From Veronia nyctiphanis (GTDB lineage Bacteria > Pseudomonadota > Gammaproteobacteria > Enterobacterales > Vibrionaceae), in contig NZ_PEIB01000041.1 of NCBI RefSeq assembly GCF_004116385.1, positions 1 through 39,266 on the forward strand: a stretch of 39,266 bases of DNA, written 5' to 3'. The position numbers and the translations under genes were made by a program. Below are positions 10,420-19,034 of the stretch, piece after piece; the first letter of the stretch is position 1; each line of letters opens with the position of its first letter. The notes beneath the pieces are model-generated. The model ran no database searches, was not told the origin of the DNA, and worked only from the letters and a program-made list of their open reading frames with translations.

Positions 10420-10446
10420 GCCTGTATTTTGTATAAGGATATACGA

Positions 10447-11055
10447 ATGCACACCTCTTCAATTTTGGCTGTGATTAGTACTTGCTTAGTGCTTACGGGC
10501 TGCGCGCAGTCTCCTCCTGATAATCCAGATAATATCTGCAGCATTTTTGCTGAACACGAAGATTGGTATGAGGCCGCTAAAGCGATGGAGCAACAGTGGG
10601 GAACCCCTGTTTCCTTGGCCATGGCATTCATCCGAAAGGAAAGTGACTTCATGCAAGATGTCGCTATCGATGATGTGTTTTTCCGTCTATCGCCGAGAGG
10701 TGATAACAGTGCACCGGTGGGCTACACGCAAGCTCAGGATTTGATTTGGCAAGAATATGAGGTAGCGACGAATCAGTCTTCTTCCCGAACATCTTTTGCC
10801 GATTCACTGGACTTCCTCGGTTGGTATACCAATGAAAGCCAGAGTCGATTGAATATCCCAATGTCTGATGCCCGAAATCAATATCTGGCTTACAAAGAGG
10901 GATGGTATGGCTATCAAGATGGATACCACAAGAGTAAACGTGAACTGCAAATGGAAGCCAGCCGCGTCGACCGCCAAGCAAGGACGTATTCGGTCCAGCT
11001 GAAACATTGTAAAGTTGATTTGAATCAGGATAAGTCCCCATGGTGGCGTTTCTGA
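10447..11055 (+). CDS. lytic-transglycosylase-like (SLT fold) lipoprotein
   Basis: The 202-residue product begins with a lipoprotein signal (lipobox LTGC, C19). It then matches a small family annotated as transglycosylase SLT domain lipoproteins. Recognisable parts are NICSIF, the WG.P..LAMAFIRKESDF region with E65 as the expected catalytic glutamate, VGYTQAQD, DFLGWY and NQYLAYKEGWYGY, plus a C-terminal conserved Cys (LKHC). By family it would cleave peptidoglycan glycan strands from a membrane anchor, but activity is inferred. The ATG at 10447 follows TAAGGAT; the ATG at 10429 would spoil the signal peptide. It occupies the place where luxS lies in E. coli and Vibrio. Confidence 0.8.
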   Translation: MHTSSILAVISTCLVLTGCAQSPPDNPDNICSIFAEHEDWYEAAKAMEQQWGTPVSLAMAFIRKESDFMQDVAIDDVFFRLSPRGDNSAPVGYTQAQDLIWQEYEVATNQSSSRTSFADSLDFLGWYTNESQSRLNIPMSDARNQYLAYKEGWYGYQDGYHKSKRELQMEASRVDRQARTYSVQLKHCKVDLNQDKSPWWRF

Positions 11056-11079
11056 TCTTCTGTGTATCATATGTACAAG

Positions 11080-11104
11080 AAAGGCCGCTGATCAGCGGCC
11101 TTTT
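11080..11104. terminator. bidirectional terminator between convergent genes
   Basis: A near-perfect palindrome, AAAGGCCGCT / AGCGGCCTTT, with a GATC loop (11090-11093) and A and T flanks on both sides. It lies between the + strand lipoprotein gene (ends 11055) and the - strand chemoreceptor gene (ends 11135), so it can serve both. Confidence 0.88.
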
Positions 11105-11134
11105 CAATCTTAATGAGCGCGTGTGAGAGTGAAT

Positions 11135-12442
11135 TTATCCATCGCTTCCTATACTGAGGCTGGATACTGTCTTAGCGACATTCTCTGCACCTGCACGTAT
11201 TTCATCCATCACGCCTGCGGCTTCAGAGATCTGTTGTTTACCCTTATCAGCACTCTCCGATACACTAGACATCTTGTCTGTCGCTTCCGACGTCAGTTCC
11301 CGGTTTTTCTTCACCACGTCGGCAATTTCAGCCGTTGATTGACTGGTTCGCGCTGCCAATTGCCTTACCTCATCGGCAACAACGGCAAATCCACGGCCTT
11401 GGTCGCCCGCCCGAGCGGCTTCGATGGCGGCATTCAACGCAAGCAGATTGGTTTGGTCCGCAATATCACTGATAGTTGATACAATCGCTTCGATGCTTTT
11501 TGATTGTTCATTAAGTTGAGATATTGATTCAGCGGTTTCCAGTACCTGTTCGGAAATCGATGAGGACGTCTGTACCGTAGAGTTGAGTGCATCAGCACCC
11601 TGTTTGGCAATTTGTGCCGTTTCGACTGAGGTTGAATAAGCCACTTCAGACGCAGCCCTGACCGCATGATCTTTCTCGATTCGTGCTGTAATGTCGGAGG
11701 CAAATTTGACAACCTTAAACACTTTACCGTCGTCGTTATAAACAGGGTTGTAAGTAGCCTCTAACCAAAGAACATGCCCTGCGGCGTTTTTACGCTCGAA
11801 CTGACCTGCTTTGAAATCACCGTTCGCGAGCTCGGACCAAAAGTTAGGGTTTTCTTGATAAAAGCTTTCGGGGCAAAACATCTTATGATGTTTTCCCTGA
11901 ATTTGATCGAGGCTGTAGCCGACGGCAGCGAGGAAATTGCCGTTGGCTTTGATAATGGTACCGTCAGGATGGAATTCAATCACAGCCAAGGATTTGTCAA
12001 GTGCACTGAAGATAGCGCTCTGATCATCAAGGCGGATTTTTTCTTCGGTGATGTCGGACGCAATTTTCATGACCTCAACGACTTTACCGTCAATCTTCAC
12101 TGGGAAATATGTTGCCTCAAGCCACAATCGCTCACCGCGCTTGTTACGTCTTGGGAATGTACCACTGATCACTTCGCCAGCTCTTAGCCGTTCCCAAAAC
12201 TTCATGTACTCAGTGCTTCGTGCATAATCAGGATCACAAAGTTCTCTGTGATGCTGCCCCTGAACTTCTTCAAGCGCATAACCAGCCGCACCCAGCAAAA
12301 GATGGTTAGCACGTTTAATGATACCTTCGGGTGTGAAATAGATTGTGGGGACACTCTCATTGATCGACTCCAACAAAGCCTTGTTGTATGAGCTTTCTTG
12401 TCTCAATTGTTCTATTTCTTTCTTTAGCTTGCCATTAAACAT
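11135..12442 (-). CDS. soluble methyl-accepting chemotaxis protein with two PAS domains
   Basis: The 435-residue protein has no membrane segment. A short coiled N-terminus ([12 protein letters not shown]) is followed by two similar PAS domains (about 25-140 and 145-265), each ending in a SDIT motif and sharing LWLEATY. The methyl-accepting signalling domain carries the highly conserved hairpin tip [20 protein letters not shown] and [15 protein letters not shown]. The layout matches BdlA/Aer2-type cytoplasmic receptors, which sense redox, oxygen or other internal signals through PAS; HxxxC- or heme-type ligands cannot be assigned. The ATG at 12442 follows TGAGGAAAC; an upstream ATG at 12463 lacks such a site. 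It should signal to CheA/CheW. No chemotaxis genes lie nearby, so it is an orphan receptor. Confidence 0.93.
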   Translation of the reverse strand: MFNGKLKKEIEQLRQESSYNKALLESINESVPTIYFTPEGIIKRANHLLLGAAGYALEEVQGQHHRELCDPDYARSTEYMKFWERLRAGEVISGTFPRRNKRGERLWLEATYFPVKIDGKVVEVMKIASDITEEKIRLDDQSAIFSALDKSLAVIEFHPDGTIIKANGNFLAAVGYSLDQIQGKHHKMFCPESFYQENPNFWSELANGDFKAGQFERKNAAGHVLWLEATYNPVYNDDGKVFKVVKFASDITARIEKDHAVRAASEVAYSTSVETAQIAKQGADALNSTVQTSSSISEQVLETAESISQLNEQSKSIEAIVSTISDIADQTNLLALNAAIEAARAGDQGRGFAVVADEVRQLAARTSQSTAEIADVVKKNRELTSEATDKMSSVSESADKGKQQISEAAGVMDEIRAGAENVAKTVSSLSIGSDG

Positions 12443-12655
12443 GAATGTTTCCTCAAACCTCATTGCCCCACATCACGCTTCGGCGCGATCATGGAGGTTA
12501 AACCGATGGATTGAAAAATAAAAAATACTGTTATTAATTGTTAGTAGAAAAAGTGAGACTTCGCACAACAAATGAGTCACTTTTTGCAAGCTAAAACCTT
12601 AATTTAAATAGGGGTTAGTGATGTGTGTCGAGGACTGGGAGTGGCATGAGGAGAG

Positions 12656-12680
12656 TAAAAAGGCGGTATATACCCGCCCT
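12656..12680 (-). terminator. terminator of ypjD-corB
   Basis: Read on the minus strand, GGCGGG and CCGCC pair around TATATA and are followed by TTTTT. It lies about 20 bases beyond the corB stop. Confidence 0.8.
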
Positions 12681-12698
12681 TATAAATTGATTTTTGTA

Positions 12699-13970
12699 TT
12701 AACGTGGTTTTTTCAGTACAGGTAACACTTTAATTTGTTTGACCATGTTGTCGGCAATCTCGGTTATTTCCATGAAGTGACCATTGATTTCAATGCTCAT
12801 CTTACTGTCTGGAATATCCTCTAGATGTTCGAGTACTAGTCCGTTAAGTGTTCTTGGTCCGTCAGTAGGAAGGTCCCAGCTAAGGCTTTTATTCAAATCA
12901 CGGATATTGGCACTGCCTTCAATGAGATAACTTCCATCAGGCAAGGGTGTAATTTCTTCCGCCAAACTAGGTGAAACGGACGTAGTAAATTCTCCGACAA
13001 TTTCTTCAAGAATATCTTCTAATGTCACCAGACCGATGATATCGCCATATTCATCAACAATTAGACCAATACGCTCTTTATTTCGCTGAAACTTGAGCAG
13101 CTGAACATTGAGCGGTGTGCCTTCAGGGATAAAGTAGATCTCGTCGGCAGCACGAAGCAGGTTTTCTTTGTTGAACTCATTTTCAACCATCATTCGATAA
13201 GCTTCGCGAACACGGAGCATACCCACCACTTCGTCAATGCTGTCACGGTACAAGACCATTCGGCCATGCGGGGCATGGGTTAACTGACGCATGATCGCTT
13301 TCCAATCATCGTTAACGTTAATACCCGTAATTTCATTACGTGGCACCATGATGTCGTTAACAGTCACCTCCTCCAATTCGAGGATTGAGATAAGCATATT
13401 TTGGTGACGGCGAGGGATCAGGCTGCCTGCTTCGTTAACAACTGTCCGCAACTCTTCAGAGCTCAGGTTATCTTTCCCGCCCTGATTGGTGGCAAGGCCC
13501 AGTATTTTCAAAAAACTGTTTGTTATAGCATTAACCATCCACACCAATGGATACATCACACGCATCAAAATGGTAAGGACATAGCTACTTAGGTACGAGA
13601 CACGCTCTGGGTAAAGAGCTGCAAATGTTTTAGGCGTCACTTCAGCAAATACAAGCACTACCACTGTCAAGCCGCCTGTCGCGATCGCGACACCGAGGTC
13701 GCCGTATAATCGCATACCAAGGATAGTAGCTATAGCTGTTGCAAGTATATTTACAAAGTTATTACCGACGAGTATCAAGCCAATAAGGCGATCTGGACGG
13801 GCAAGCAATTTCTCAACACGCTTCGCTCCTTTGTGACCCTGTTTGGATAAGTGTCTGAGCCGATAACGGTTCAATGACATCATGCCGGTTTCAGAGCCTG
13901 AGAAATAGCCAGAAATGACGATAAGCAATACCAGTAGGGAAAATAACGTTCCCGTCGATATGTCGTCCAA
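12699..13970 (-). CDS. corB: CNNM/CorB-type transporter with CBS pair and CorC domain
   Basis: The 423-residue protein has an N-terminal DUF21/CNNM membrane domain (about 1-190; SGYFSGSETGMMSLNRYRLRHL, GNNFVNILATAIATI, FAEVTPKT). A CBS pair follows (about 200-330; VNDIMVPRNEI, GLIVDEYGDIIGLVTLEDILEEIVGEF), then a C-terminal CorC_HlyC domain. The family is linked to Mg2+ (and Co2+) efflux, and E. coli YfjD/CorB is the closest one I know. The start is TTG at 13968-13970, supported by AAGGAAAC 8 bases upstream and by alignment with MEHIST of the E. coli protein. It lies 89 bases after ypjD on the same strand, the arrangement seen next to ffh in enterobacteria. Confidence 0.93.
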   Translation of the reverse strand: MDDISTGTLFSLLVLLIVISGYFSGSETGMMSLNRYRLRHLSKQGHKGAKRVEKLLARPDRLIGLILVGNNFVNILATAIATILGMRLYGDLGVAIATGGLTVVVLVFAEVTPKTFAALYPERVSYLSSYVLTILMRVMYPLVWMVNAITNSFLKILGLATNQGGKDNLSSEELRTVVNEAGSLIPRRHQNMLISILELEEVTVNDIMVPRNEITGINVNDDWKAIMRQLTHAPHGRMVLYRDSIDEVVGMLRVREAYRMMVENEFNKENLLRAADEIYFIPEGTPLNVQLLKFQRNKERIGLIVDEYGDIIGLVTLEDILEEIVGEFTTSVSPSLAEEITPLPDGSYLIEGSANIRDLNKSLSWDLPTDGPRTLNGLVLEHLEDIPDSKMSIEINGHFMEITEIADNMVKQIKVLPVLKKPR

Positions 13971-14059
13971 AGTTTGTTTCCTTCTGTGTCAGTTAGCCCT
14001 TCATTTGGGCAGGGATTCGCCCGAGTGTCAAATACTCAGGGTCAATTACATCATTATTA

Positions 14060-14857
14060 TCACGCTGCAATAATGACTTCGCGTACGAAACGACTGCCGA
14101 AATAGGCAAGAGTCAGTAAGAGGGCGCCAGTAATACTGAACCAAATCACTTTTTTGCCGCGCCATCCTGAACGAAAATGTCCCCAGAGAAGCACCCCGTA
14201 GACGGCCCAAGCCATGGCGGAGAGGATCGTTTTGTGGCTTTTACCTGTTGCGAGCATATCCTGCACGAAGACAAAACCTGAGGCGAGGGTAAGAGTAAGC
14301 AGCAACTGGCCAATTAAAATGATGGAAAAGAGCTGGCGCTCTACCGCCATCAAAGGAGGAAGGTTAGGGTTCATCACTAACTTGTTTTTTTTCTTTAATT
14401 GCTGGTCAAGCCATGCGAGTTGAATAGCATATAAAGTAGCAATAATGAGTACGGCGTAGGCGAAGAGGGCGAGAGAAATATGCACAAGCTGTTGTGGGTG
14501 CGTTTCAAGATGGGTGATAAAACCGCCTGGAACCAGTGTTGCTAATCCAAGGTTAATGGCAGAAAAGCTGTACATGACGGGTAACAATACCCACACTCGA
14601 AGACGATACATTAATGCAGTCGTCGTGCCTGATATGATCAAACTTACTAACGACGAGACGTTCAGCATACTAAGGTTTTGCCCTGTGCCCGATAGAATGA
14701 GCTCAGCCAAAAGACCTGAATGCAGCACCATCGCACCAACAGCGAACATACCAACCCTATGCACCGGGATTTGGTTAGGGCCGGATAAACCCGGGATAAT
14801 CTGCATCAAGGCTGCGAAGTACAGCAATGCAGAACAAAGGGCAATAACTATTTCCAT
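14060..14857 (-). CDS. ypjD: CcsA-like inner-membrane protein YpjD
   Basis: A membrane protein of about 265 residues with eight or so predicted helices. It belongs to the cytochrome c assembly (CcsA/ResC-like) superfamily. Family stretches include GQNLSMLNVSSLVSLIISG, GGFITHLETHPQQLVHISLA, LYAIQLAWLDQQL and the C-terminal WGHFRSGWRGKKVIW, close to E. coli YpjD. Histidines in THLETHPQQLVH and WGH resemble the heme-handling positions of CcsA. Its role is unproven; E. coli YpjD is reported with CorB/CorC-linked functions. I chose ATG at 14857 by alignment with the E. coli N-terminus, although the frame is open to 14917 and no strong ribosome site is seen. It diverges from ffh. Confidence 0.88.
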   Translation of the reverse strand: MEIVIALCSALLYFAALMQIIPGLSGPNQIPVHRVGMFAVGAMVLHSGLLAELILSGTGQNLSMLNVSSLVSLIISGTTTALMYRLRVWVLLPVMYSFSAINLGLATLVPGGFITHLETHPQQLVHISLALFAYAVLIIATLYAIQLAWLDQQLKKKNKLVMNPNLPPLMAVERQLFSIILIGQLLLTLTLASGFVFVQDMLATGKSHKTILSAMAWAVYGVLLWGHFRSGWRGKKVIWFSITGALLLTLAYFGSRFVREVIIAA

Positions 14858-14935
14858 CGTCACTGAATAGGCAAAGTTGCGAGTAAACCAAAACCAGAGT
14901 ATACCCTGACTGAACATTCACCGCTATCCGTAGCA

Positions 14936-14964
14936 TGTTAGTCGCGTCAATAATACGTTATAAT
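14936..14964 (+). promoter_or_regulatory. candidate ffh promoter
   Basis: A perfect TATAAT lies at 14959-14964, 46 bases before the ffh start. The -35 element is weak (TGTTAG at 14936-14941, spacer 17). It lies in the divergent ypjD/ffh spacer. Confidence 0.4.
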
Positions 14965-15010
14965 CAACGCAATTTCCGCCTAAATATTCCGCGCAGTAAG
15001 CGAGTAGGAC

Positions 15011-16375
15011 ATGTTTGATAACTTAACAGAACGTTTGTCACGGACGCTGAAAAACGTCAGTGGTCGTGGTCGTCTCACCGAAGACAATATAAAAGAAACA
15101 CTGCGCGAAGTGCGCATGGCCCTTTTGGAAGCGGACGTGGCTTTACCTGTTGTTCGTGAATTTGTAAAACGGGTAAAAGAAGCCGCTGTTGGCATCGAAG
15201 TCTCAAAAAGCCTGACACCGGGTCAGGAGTTCATCAAGATTGTACAGAAAGAGTTGGAAGCCGTGATGGGCGAATCCAACTCTGCACTGGACTTAACCTG
15301 TCAGCCTCCTGCCGTTGTTCTTATGGCTGGTTTGCAAGGTGCGGGTAAAACCACCAGTGTCGGTAAGCTGGGTAAAATGCTCTGCGAGACCGAAAAAAAG
15401 AAAGTGCTGGTGGTGTCAGCTGACGTTTACCGCCCTGCAGCAATCAAGCAGCTTGAAACGCTGGCGAATGATGTAGGGATTGATTTCTTTCCATCGACAC
15501 CTGACCAAAAGCCCGTCGATATTGCTAAGGCTGCGATAGAGCACGGCAAACTCAAGTTCTACGATGTTGTCATTGTCGATACCGCAGGTCGCCTGCATGT
15601 CGATGGTGAGATGATGGACGAGATCAAAGATGTTCACGCTACCATCAATCCTGTAGAGACGCTGTTTGTTGTTGATGCAATGACAGGTCAGGATGCAGCA
15701 AATACTGCAAAAGCGTTCAACGATGCGTTGCCACTGACGGGTGTCGTCCTGACAAAAGTGGATGGTGACGCGCGTGGTGGTGCGGCTCTGTCTGTCCGCC
15801 ACATCACGGGCAAGCCGATTAAATTCCTTGGCGTGGGTGAGAAAACCGACGCACTGGAACCTTTCCACCCTGACCGTGTTGCGTCCCGTATTCTCGGTAT
15901 GGGCGACATGCTATCGCTTATTGAAGACATTGAACGTAATGTCGACAAAGATAAAGCAGAAGCACTGGCGAAGAAGTTTAAAAACAAGAAAGGCTTCGAC
16001 CTACAGGACTTCCATGATCAGCTTCAGCAGATGAAGAACATGGGCGGCATGATGGGTATGCTGGATAAACTGCCCGGCATGTCAAATCTGCCTGAAGATG
16101 TAAAAGACAAAGTCGACGATAAAATGTTCGTTCAGATGGAAGCCATCATCAATTCGATGACTTTGAAAGAGCGTGCGCGCCCTGATCTCATTAAAGGTTC
16201 GCGTAAAAAACGTATCGCAGCAGGCTCGGGGACACAGGTTCAGGATGTTAACCGTCTTCTCAAGCAATTCACCCAGATGCAGAAAATGATGAAGAAAATG
16301 CAGAAAGGTGGAATGAAAAACATGATGCGTAACATGAAAGGCATGATGCCTGGCGGCGGAATGTTCCCACGCTGA
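15011..16375 (+). CDS. ffh: signal recognition particle GTPase Ffh
   Basis: Ffh binds 4.5S RNA and signal sequences and delivers ribosomes to FtsY at the membrane. The 454-residue product starts with the N domain helix bundle. The G domain carries P-loop GLQGAGKTT (107-115), VDTAGRLHVD and TKVDGDARGGAAL, followed by GVGEKTDALEPFHP. The C-terminal methionine-rich M domain (from about 300) contains MKNMGGMMGMLDKLPGM and a very Met/Lys/Gly-rich tail ending GGGMFPR. The gene is intact and of normal length (E. coli 453). It diverges from ypjD and precedes rpsP by 186 bases, the standard gammaproteobacterial order. Confidence 0.98.
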   Translation: MFDNLTERLSRTLKNVSGRGRLTEDNIKETLREVRMALLEADVALPVVREFVKRVKEAAVGIEVSKSLTPGQEFIKIVQKELEAVMGESNSALDLTCQPPAVVLMAGLQGAGKTTSVGKLGKMLCETEKKKVLVVSADVYRPAAIKQLETLANDVGIDFFPSTPDQKPVDIAKAAIEHGKLKFYDVVIVDTAGRLHVDGEMMDEIKDVHATINPVETLFVVDAMTGQDAANTAKAFNDALPLTGVVLTKVDGDARGGAALSVRHITGKPIKFLGVGEKTDALEPFHPDRVASRILGMGDMLSLIEDIERNVDKDKAEALAKKFKNKKGFDLQDFHDQLQQMKNMGGMMGMLDKLPGMSNLPEDVKDKVDDKMFVQMEAIINSMTLKERARPDLIKGSRKKRIAAGSGTQVQDVNRLLKQFTQMQKMMKKMQKGGMKNMMRNMKGMMPGGGMFPR

Positions 16376-16459
16376 TTGCTCTCACCGGATTTTTGTCTGA
16401 GCTCGAAACGATAAGTGGTTGATACTGACCATTTGTTGGTGATTTTTTGTCTAAAGCAG

Positions 16460-16487
16460 TTGCATTCGATCACACAAAGAGTAAAAT
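16460..16487 (+). promoter_or_regulatory. probable promoter of rpsP-rimM-trmD-rplS
   Basis: TTGCAT (16460-16465), a 16-base spacer and TAAAAT (16482-16487) make a good sigma-70 match in the spacer between ffh and rpsP. Transcription would begin near 16494 and include the hairpin at 16511-16531. Confidence 0.6.
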
Positions 16488-16510
16488 TCCGGAGCTTTAT
16501 TTTGGCACGA

Positions 16511-16531
16511 GGCCCTGCATTGCGCAGGGCC
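16511..16531 (+). promoter_or_regulatory. strong hairpin in the rpsP leader
   Basis: GGCCCTGC (16511-16518) pairs perfectly with GCAGGGCC (16524-16531) around a 5-base loop, 31 bases before the rpsP start. Only AATTTAATT follows, so it is a poor terminator. It could end ffh transcripts partially, stabilise the mRNA, or act in leader control. Confidence 0.55.
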
Positions 16532-16561
16532 AATTTAATTCAGTAATGCAAAGAGGACGAT

Positions 16562-16810
16562 ATGGTAACCATTCGTTTGGCACGTCACGGCGCTAAAAAG
16601 CGTCCATTCTATCAAGTAGTTGTTGCTGACAGCCGCAATGCGCGCAACGGCCGCTTCATCGAAAAAATCGGTTTCTTCAACCCACTGGCGAAAGGTCAGG
16701 AAGAAGCTCTGCGTCTGGACTTGGACCGTGTTAACCATTGGGTTGGCGAAGGTGCATCTGTTTCAGATCGCGTAGCTAAGCTGATTAAAGATGCTGCGAA
16801 AGCTGCGTAA
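16562..16810 (+). CDS. rpsP: 30S ribosomal protein S16
   Basis: The 82-residue protein matches bS16 along its whole length: [40 protein letters not shown] and the [19 protein letters not shown] region. S16 is an assembly protein of the 30S body. The ATG follows AGAGGACGAT. It is the first gene of the conserved rpsP-rimM-trmD-rplS operon, all four members of which are present here. Confidence 0.98.
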   Translation: MVTIRLARHGAKKRPFYQVVVADSRNARNGRFIEKIGFFNPLAKGQEEALRLDLDRVNHWVGEGASVSDRVAKLIKDAAKAA

Positions 16811-16842
16811 TTTAATTGGTGTCAGGGTTGAAAGAAAAAGTG

Positions 16843-17369
16843 ATGAGTGAGCAAGAAAAGATTGTAGTAGGAAAGCTTGGTGCTTCTTATGGCATTCGTG
16901 GCTGGCTCAAGATTTTTTCTTACACAGAAGAAGCTGAAAACATCTTCGACTACAAACCTTGGTTTATCAAGGTACGTGGTCAGTGGCAAGAGTTTAAAGT
17001 CGAAGACTGGAAACGCCACAATCAGGCTGGGTCGGTAAACTGGAAGGGCTTGATCTGCGTGAAGACGCTCAAGCACTGACAAACGCTGAAATTGGTATCA
17101 ATCCAGACGTATTGCCATCGCTGACAGATGAAGAATTCTACTGGCGCGAATTGTTCGGGATGGATGTTGTTACGACTAAAGGTTATAGCCTTGGTAAAGT
17201 GACAGACATTCTCGAAACAGGCTCTAACGATGTATTGGTTATTAAAGCCAACCTGAAAGATGCTTTTGGTAAGAAGGAACGATTAGTACCGTTCCTCGAT
17301 GGGCAAGTCATCAAGATGATTGATCGCTCTGCTCAACGGATCGAAGTTGACTGGGATCCTGGATTTTAA
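16843..17369 (+). CDS. rimM: 16S rRNA processing protein RimM (frameshifted in this sequence)
   Basis: RimM helps mature the 30S head and binds S19. The N-terminal domain ([36 protein letters not shown]) and the C-terminal PRC-barrel part ([50 protein letters not shown]) lie in different frames. Adding one A to the AAA at 17037-17039 restores [20 protein letters not shown] and a 175-residue protein, normal for the family. I chose ATG at 16843; an in-frame GTG at 16819 and TTG at 16816 lie upstream, and some Vibrio homologues have a longer N-terminus, so the start is uncertain. An essential-fitness gene inside an intact operon argues for sequencing error. Confidence 0.93.
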
Positions 17370-17406
17370 CCCCCCGGGTAACATATAAAGCAATAGGAGC
17401 GGAAAA

Positions 17407-18153
17407 ATGTGGGTTGGTATTATCAGCCTTTTTCCTGAAATGTTCCGTGCTGTTACCGAATTTGGGGTAACTGGCCAGGCGGTAAAGAAAGGTCTGCTTG
17501 AGGTAGAAACATGGAATCCCCGTGATTTTACCCATGACAAACACCGGACTGTCGATGACAGACCGTATGGTGGAGGTCCAGGCATGTTGATGATGGTGCA
17601 ACCGTTGCGTGATGCCATACATCAAGCCAAGAAAACCGCTGGCGGTAAGGCGAAAGTGGTTTATCTCTCACCTCAGGGCAGAAAGCTTGACCAAGCTGGC
17701 GTTGAGGAGCTGGCGCAGAATGAGAATTTAATTCTTATCTGTGGACGCTATGAAGGGGTAGACGAGCGCATTATACAAACCGAAGTCGATGAAGAATGGT
17801 CTATCGGGGATTTTGTGCTCAGTGGTGGAGAGTTGCCAGCCATGACCTTGGTTGACGCAGTATCTCGGTTTGTACCGGGAGTACTCGGAGACTTTGCGTC
17901 GGCAGAAGAAGATTCTTTTGCAAATGGCTTGTTAGATTGTCCGCACTATACGAGACCGGATGAATTGGAAGGACTGGAAGTACCTGCGGTACTCAAGTCT
18001 GGCAATCATAAGGATATTCGCCGCTGGCGACTGAAGCAGTCGTTAGGCCGCACCTGGCTTAGAAGACCAGAGCTCCTGGAAAACCTAGCTCTGACTGACG
18101 AACAGGAATTATTGCTTGCTGAGTTCATTAAAGAACACCAGACAAGTACCTAA
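17407..18153 (+). CDS. trmD: tRNA (guanine-N1)-methyltransferase
   Basis: TrmD methylates G37 next to the anticodon using S-adenosylmethionine and so prevents +1 frameshifting. The 248-residue protein shows the SPOUT knot motifs: IISLFPEMF at the start, [44 protein letters not shown], and [15 protein letters not shown] with the catalytic-region D.. residues. The C-terminal part ends with [14 protein letters not shown] and [11 protein letters not shown]. The ATG follows AATAGGAGC. The gene is intact and typical in length (E. coli 255). Confidence 0.98.
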   Translation: MWVGIISLFPEMFRAVTEFGVTGQAVKKGLLEVETWNPRDFTHDKHRTVDDRPYGGGPGMLMMVQPLRDAIHQAKKTAGGKAKVVYLSPQGRKLDQAGVEELAQNENLILICGRYEGVDERIIQTEVDEEWSIGDFVLSGGELPAMTLVDAVSRFVPGVLGDFASAEEDSFANGLLDCPHYTRPDELEGLEVPAVLKSGNHKDIRRWRLKQSLGRTWLRRPELLENLALTDEQELLLAEFIKEHQTST

Positions 18154-18188
18154 GCAAATTTAGTATCAGTTTATTCTAGGGTAATAAA

Positions 18189-18542
18189 ATGAGTAACATC
18201 ATCAAAGCGCTCGAAGAAGAGCAACTTAAGCAAGATCTTCCTGAATTCAACGTGGGTGACACTGTTGTTGTTCAGGTTAAAGTTAAAGAAGGCGATCGTT
18301 CACGTCTACAGGCCTATGAAGGTGTTGTAATCGCGAAACGTAACCGTGGTCTGCACTCTGCATTCACCGTTCGTAAGATTTCTAACGGCGAAGGTGTTGA
18401 GCGTGCATTCCAAACTCACTCTCCAGTGGTTGATAGCATTACTGTTAAACGCCGCGGTGCAGTACGTCGTGCCAAACTGTACTACCTGCGTGAGCGTTCT
18501 GGTAAGTCTGCTCGTATTAAAGAGCGTCTCGCTAAGAAATAA
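18189..18542 (+). CDS. rplS: 50S ribosomal protein L19
   Basis: The 117-residue protein is bL19, which sits at the 30S/50S interface. Typical stretches are [50 protein letters not shown] and [16 protein letters not shown]. It closes the rpsP operon and is followed by a terminator. Confidence 0.98.
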   Translation: MSNIIKALEEEQLKQDLPEFNVGDTVVVQVKVKEGDRSRLQAYEGVVIAKRNRGLHSAFTVRKISNGEGVERAFQTHSPVVDSITVKRRGAVRRAKLYYLRERSGKSARIKERLAKK

Positions 18543-18575
18543 TCGCTCTGGCGTTTATTCTCCCGAAAGAAGATG

Positions 18576-18605
18576 AAAAAGCCACCGAAAGGTGGGCTTT
18601 TTTTT
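18576..18605 (+). terminator. terminator of the rpsP-rplS operon
   Basis: GCCACC and GGTGGGC pair around GAAA and are followed by eight T residues, 33 bases after rplS. One arm has an extra G that bulges, consistent with a C missing from the left arm (as in the base losses seen in genes here). Confidence 0.88.
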
Positions 18606-18610
18606 GTCCG

Positions 18611-18631
18611 ATTGAAGTATCAAGCTTCAAT
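18611..18631. repeat. 7-bp perfect inverted repeat
   Basis: ATTGAAG (18611-18617) and CTTCAAT (18625-18631) are separated by 7 bases, just past the rplS terminator. It could be a secondary hairpin; there is no T-tract. Function unknown. Confidence 0.5.
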
Positions 18632-18748
18632 AAGGCCATTAATAATTTAAGGTGTTTCATAAATTATACTTTTTATGAGCTTTTCATTTTTTAGTGTGCT
18701 GTTCTTCGAGGTAATTCTATATGCTAGGTTACATTGTATATAAAATGT

Positions 18749-18763
18749 ATGTACTTAGTACAT
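18749..18763. promoter_or_regulatory. 15-bp palindrome, possible operator of the RHH gene
   Basis: ATGTACT-T-AGTACAT is a perfect palindrome with a single central base. It lies 28 bases before the RHH gene start and 4 bases after an AT-rich -10-like stretch (TATAAA at 18739-18744). RHH repressors commonly bind such short symmetrical sites in their own promoters, so autoregulation is a reasonable inference. Confidence 0.4.
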
Positions 18764-18790
18764 CTCTTGTGATGCATTAGGTGTCCAGTT

Positions 18791-18976
18791 GTGAATAGTA
18801 AAAAGAAAAATCCTGACAATAAAAAAGACAGTCAGCTTGTTATCCGTATCAACGGTGAGCAGCGTGATCAGTTTATTGCCTTGTGTGAAGAGCTGGATAC
18901 TTCAGCAGCAAGGGAGATTCGCAGGTTTATCAAACAATACCTGAAAGAGAATGCAGACCCAGATGTTGACCAGTGA
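18791..18976 (+). CDS. small ribbon-helix-helix (CopG/Arc-like) protein
   Basis: The 61-residue product has a basic, disordered N-terminus (NSKKKNPDNKKD). A typical RHH pattern follows: beta strand QLVIRINGE (about 16-24), helix QRDQFIALCEEL, a turn with DTSAAREI, and helix RRFIKQYLKEN. The tail is acidic (DPDVDQ). RHH dimers insert the beta strand into the DNA major groove. The start is GTG at 18791, with AGGTG 7 bases upstream. A palindrome lies just upstream, and a tiny lysine-rich gene follows 58 bases downstream. I cannot name a specific family; it might be an autorepressor, an antitoxin or a plasmid-type regulator. It is too short for certainty, but the coding pattern and ribosome site are good. 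Confidence 0.72.
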   Translation: MNSKKKNPDNKKDSQLVIRINGEQRDQFIALCEELDTSAAREIRRFIKQYLKENADPDVDQ

Positions 18977-19034
18977 TAACTCATATTGGTGAAAAATTGT
19001 TGTTTGGGATGCTCTAATCAATGAGGAGAATATA

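Noticed and set aside
10429-10446. Upstream ATG for the transglycosylase-like lipoprotein
   Set aside because: It adds a charged start that breaks the signal peptide; the ATG at 10447 follows a proper ribosome site.
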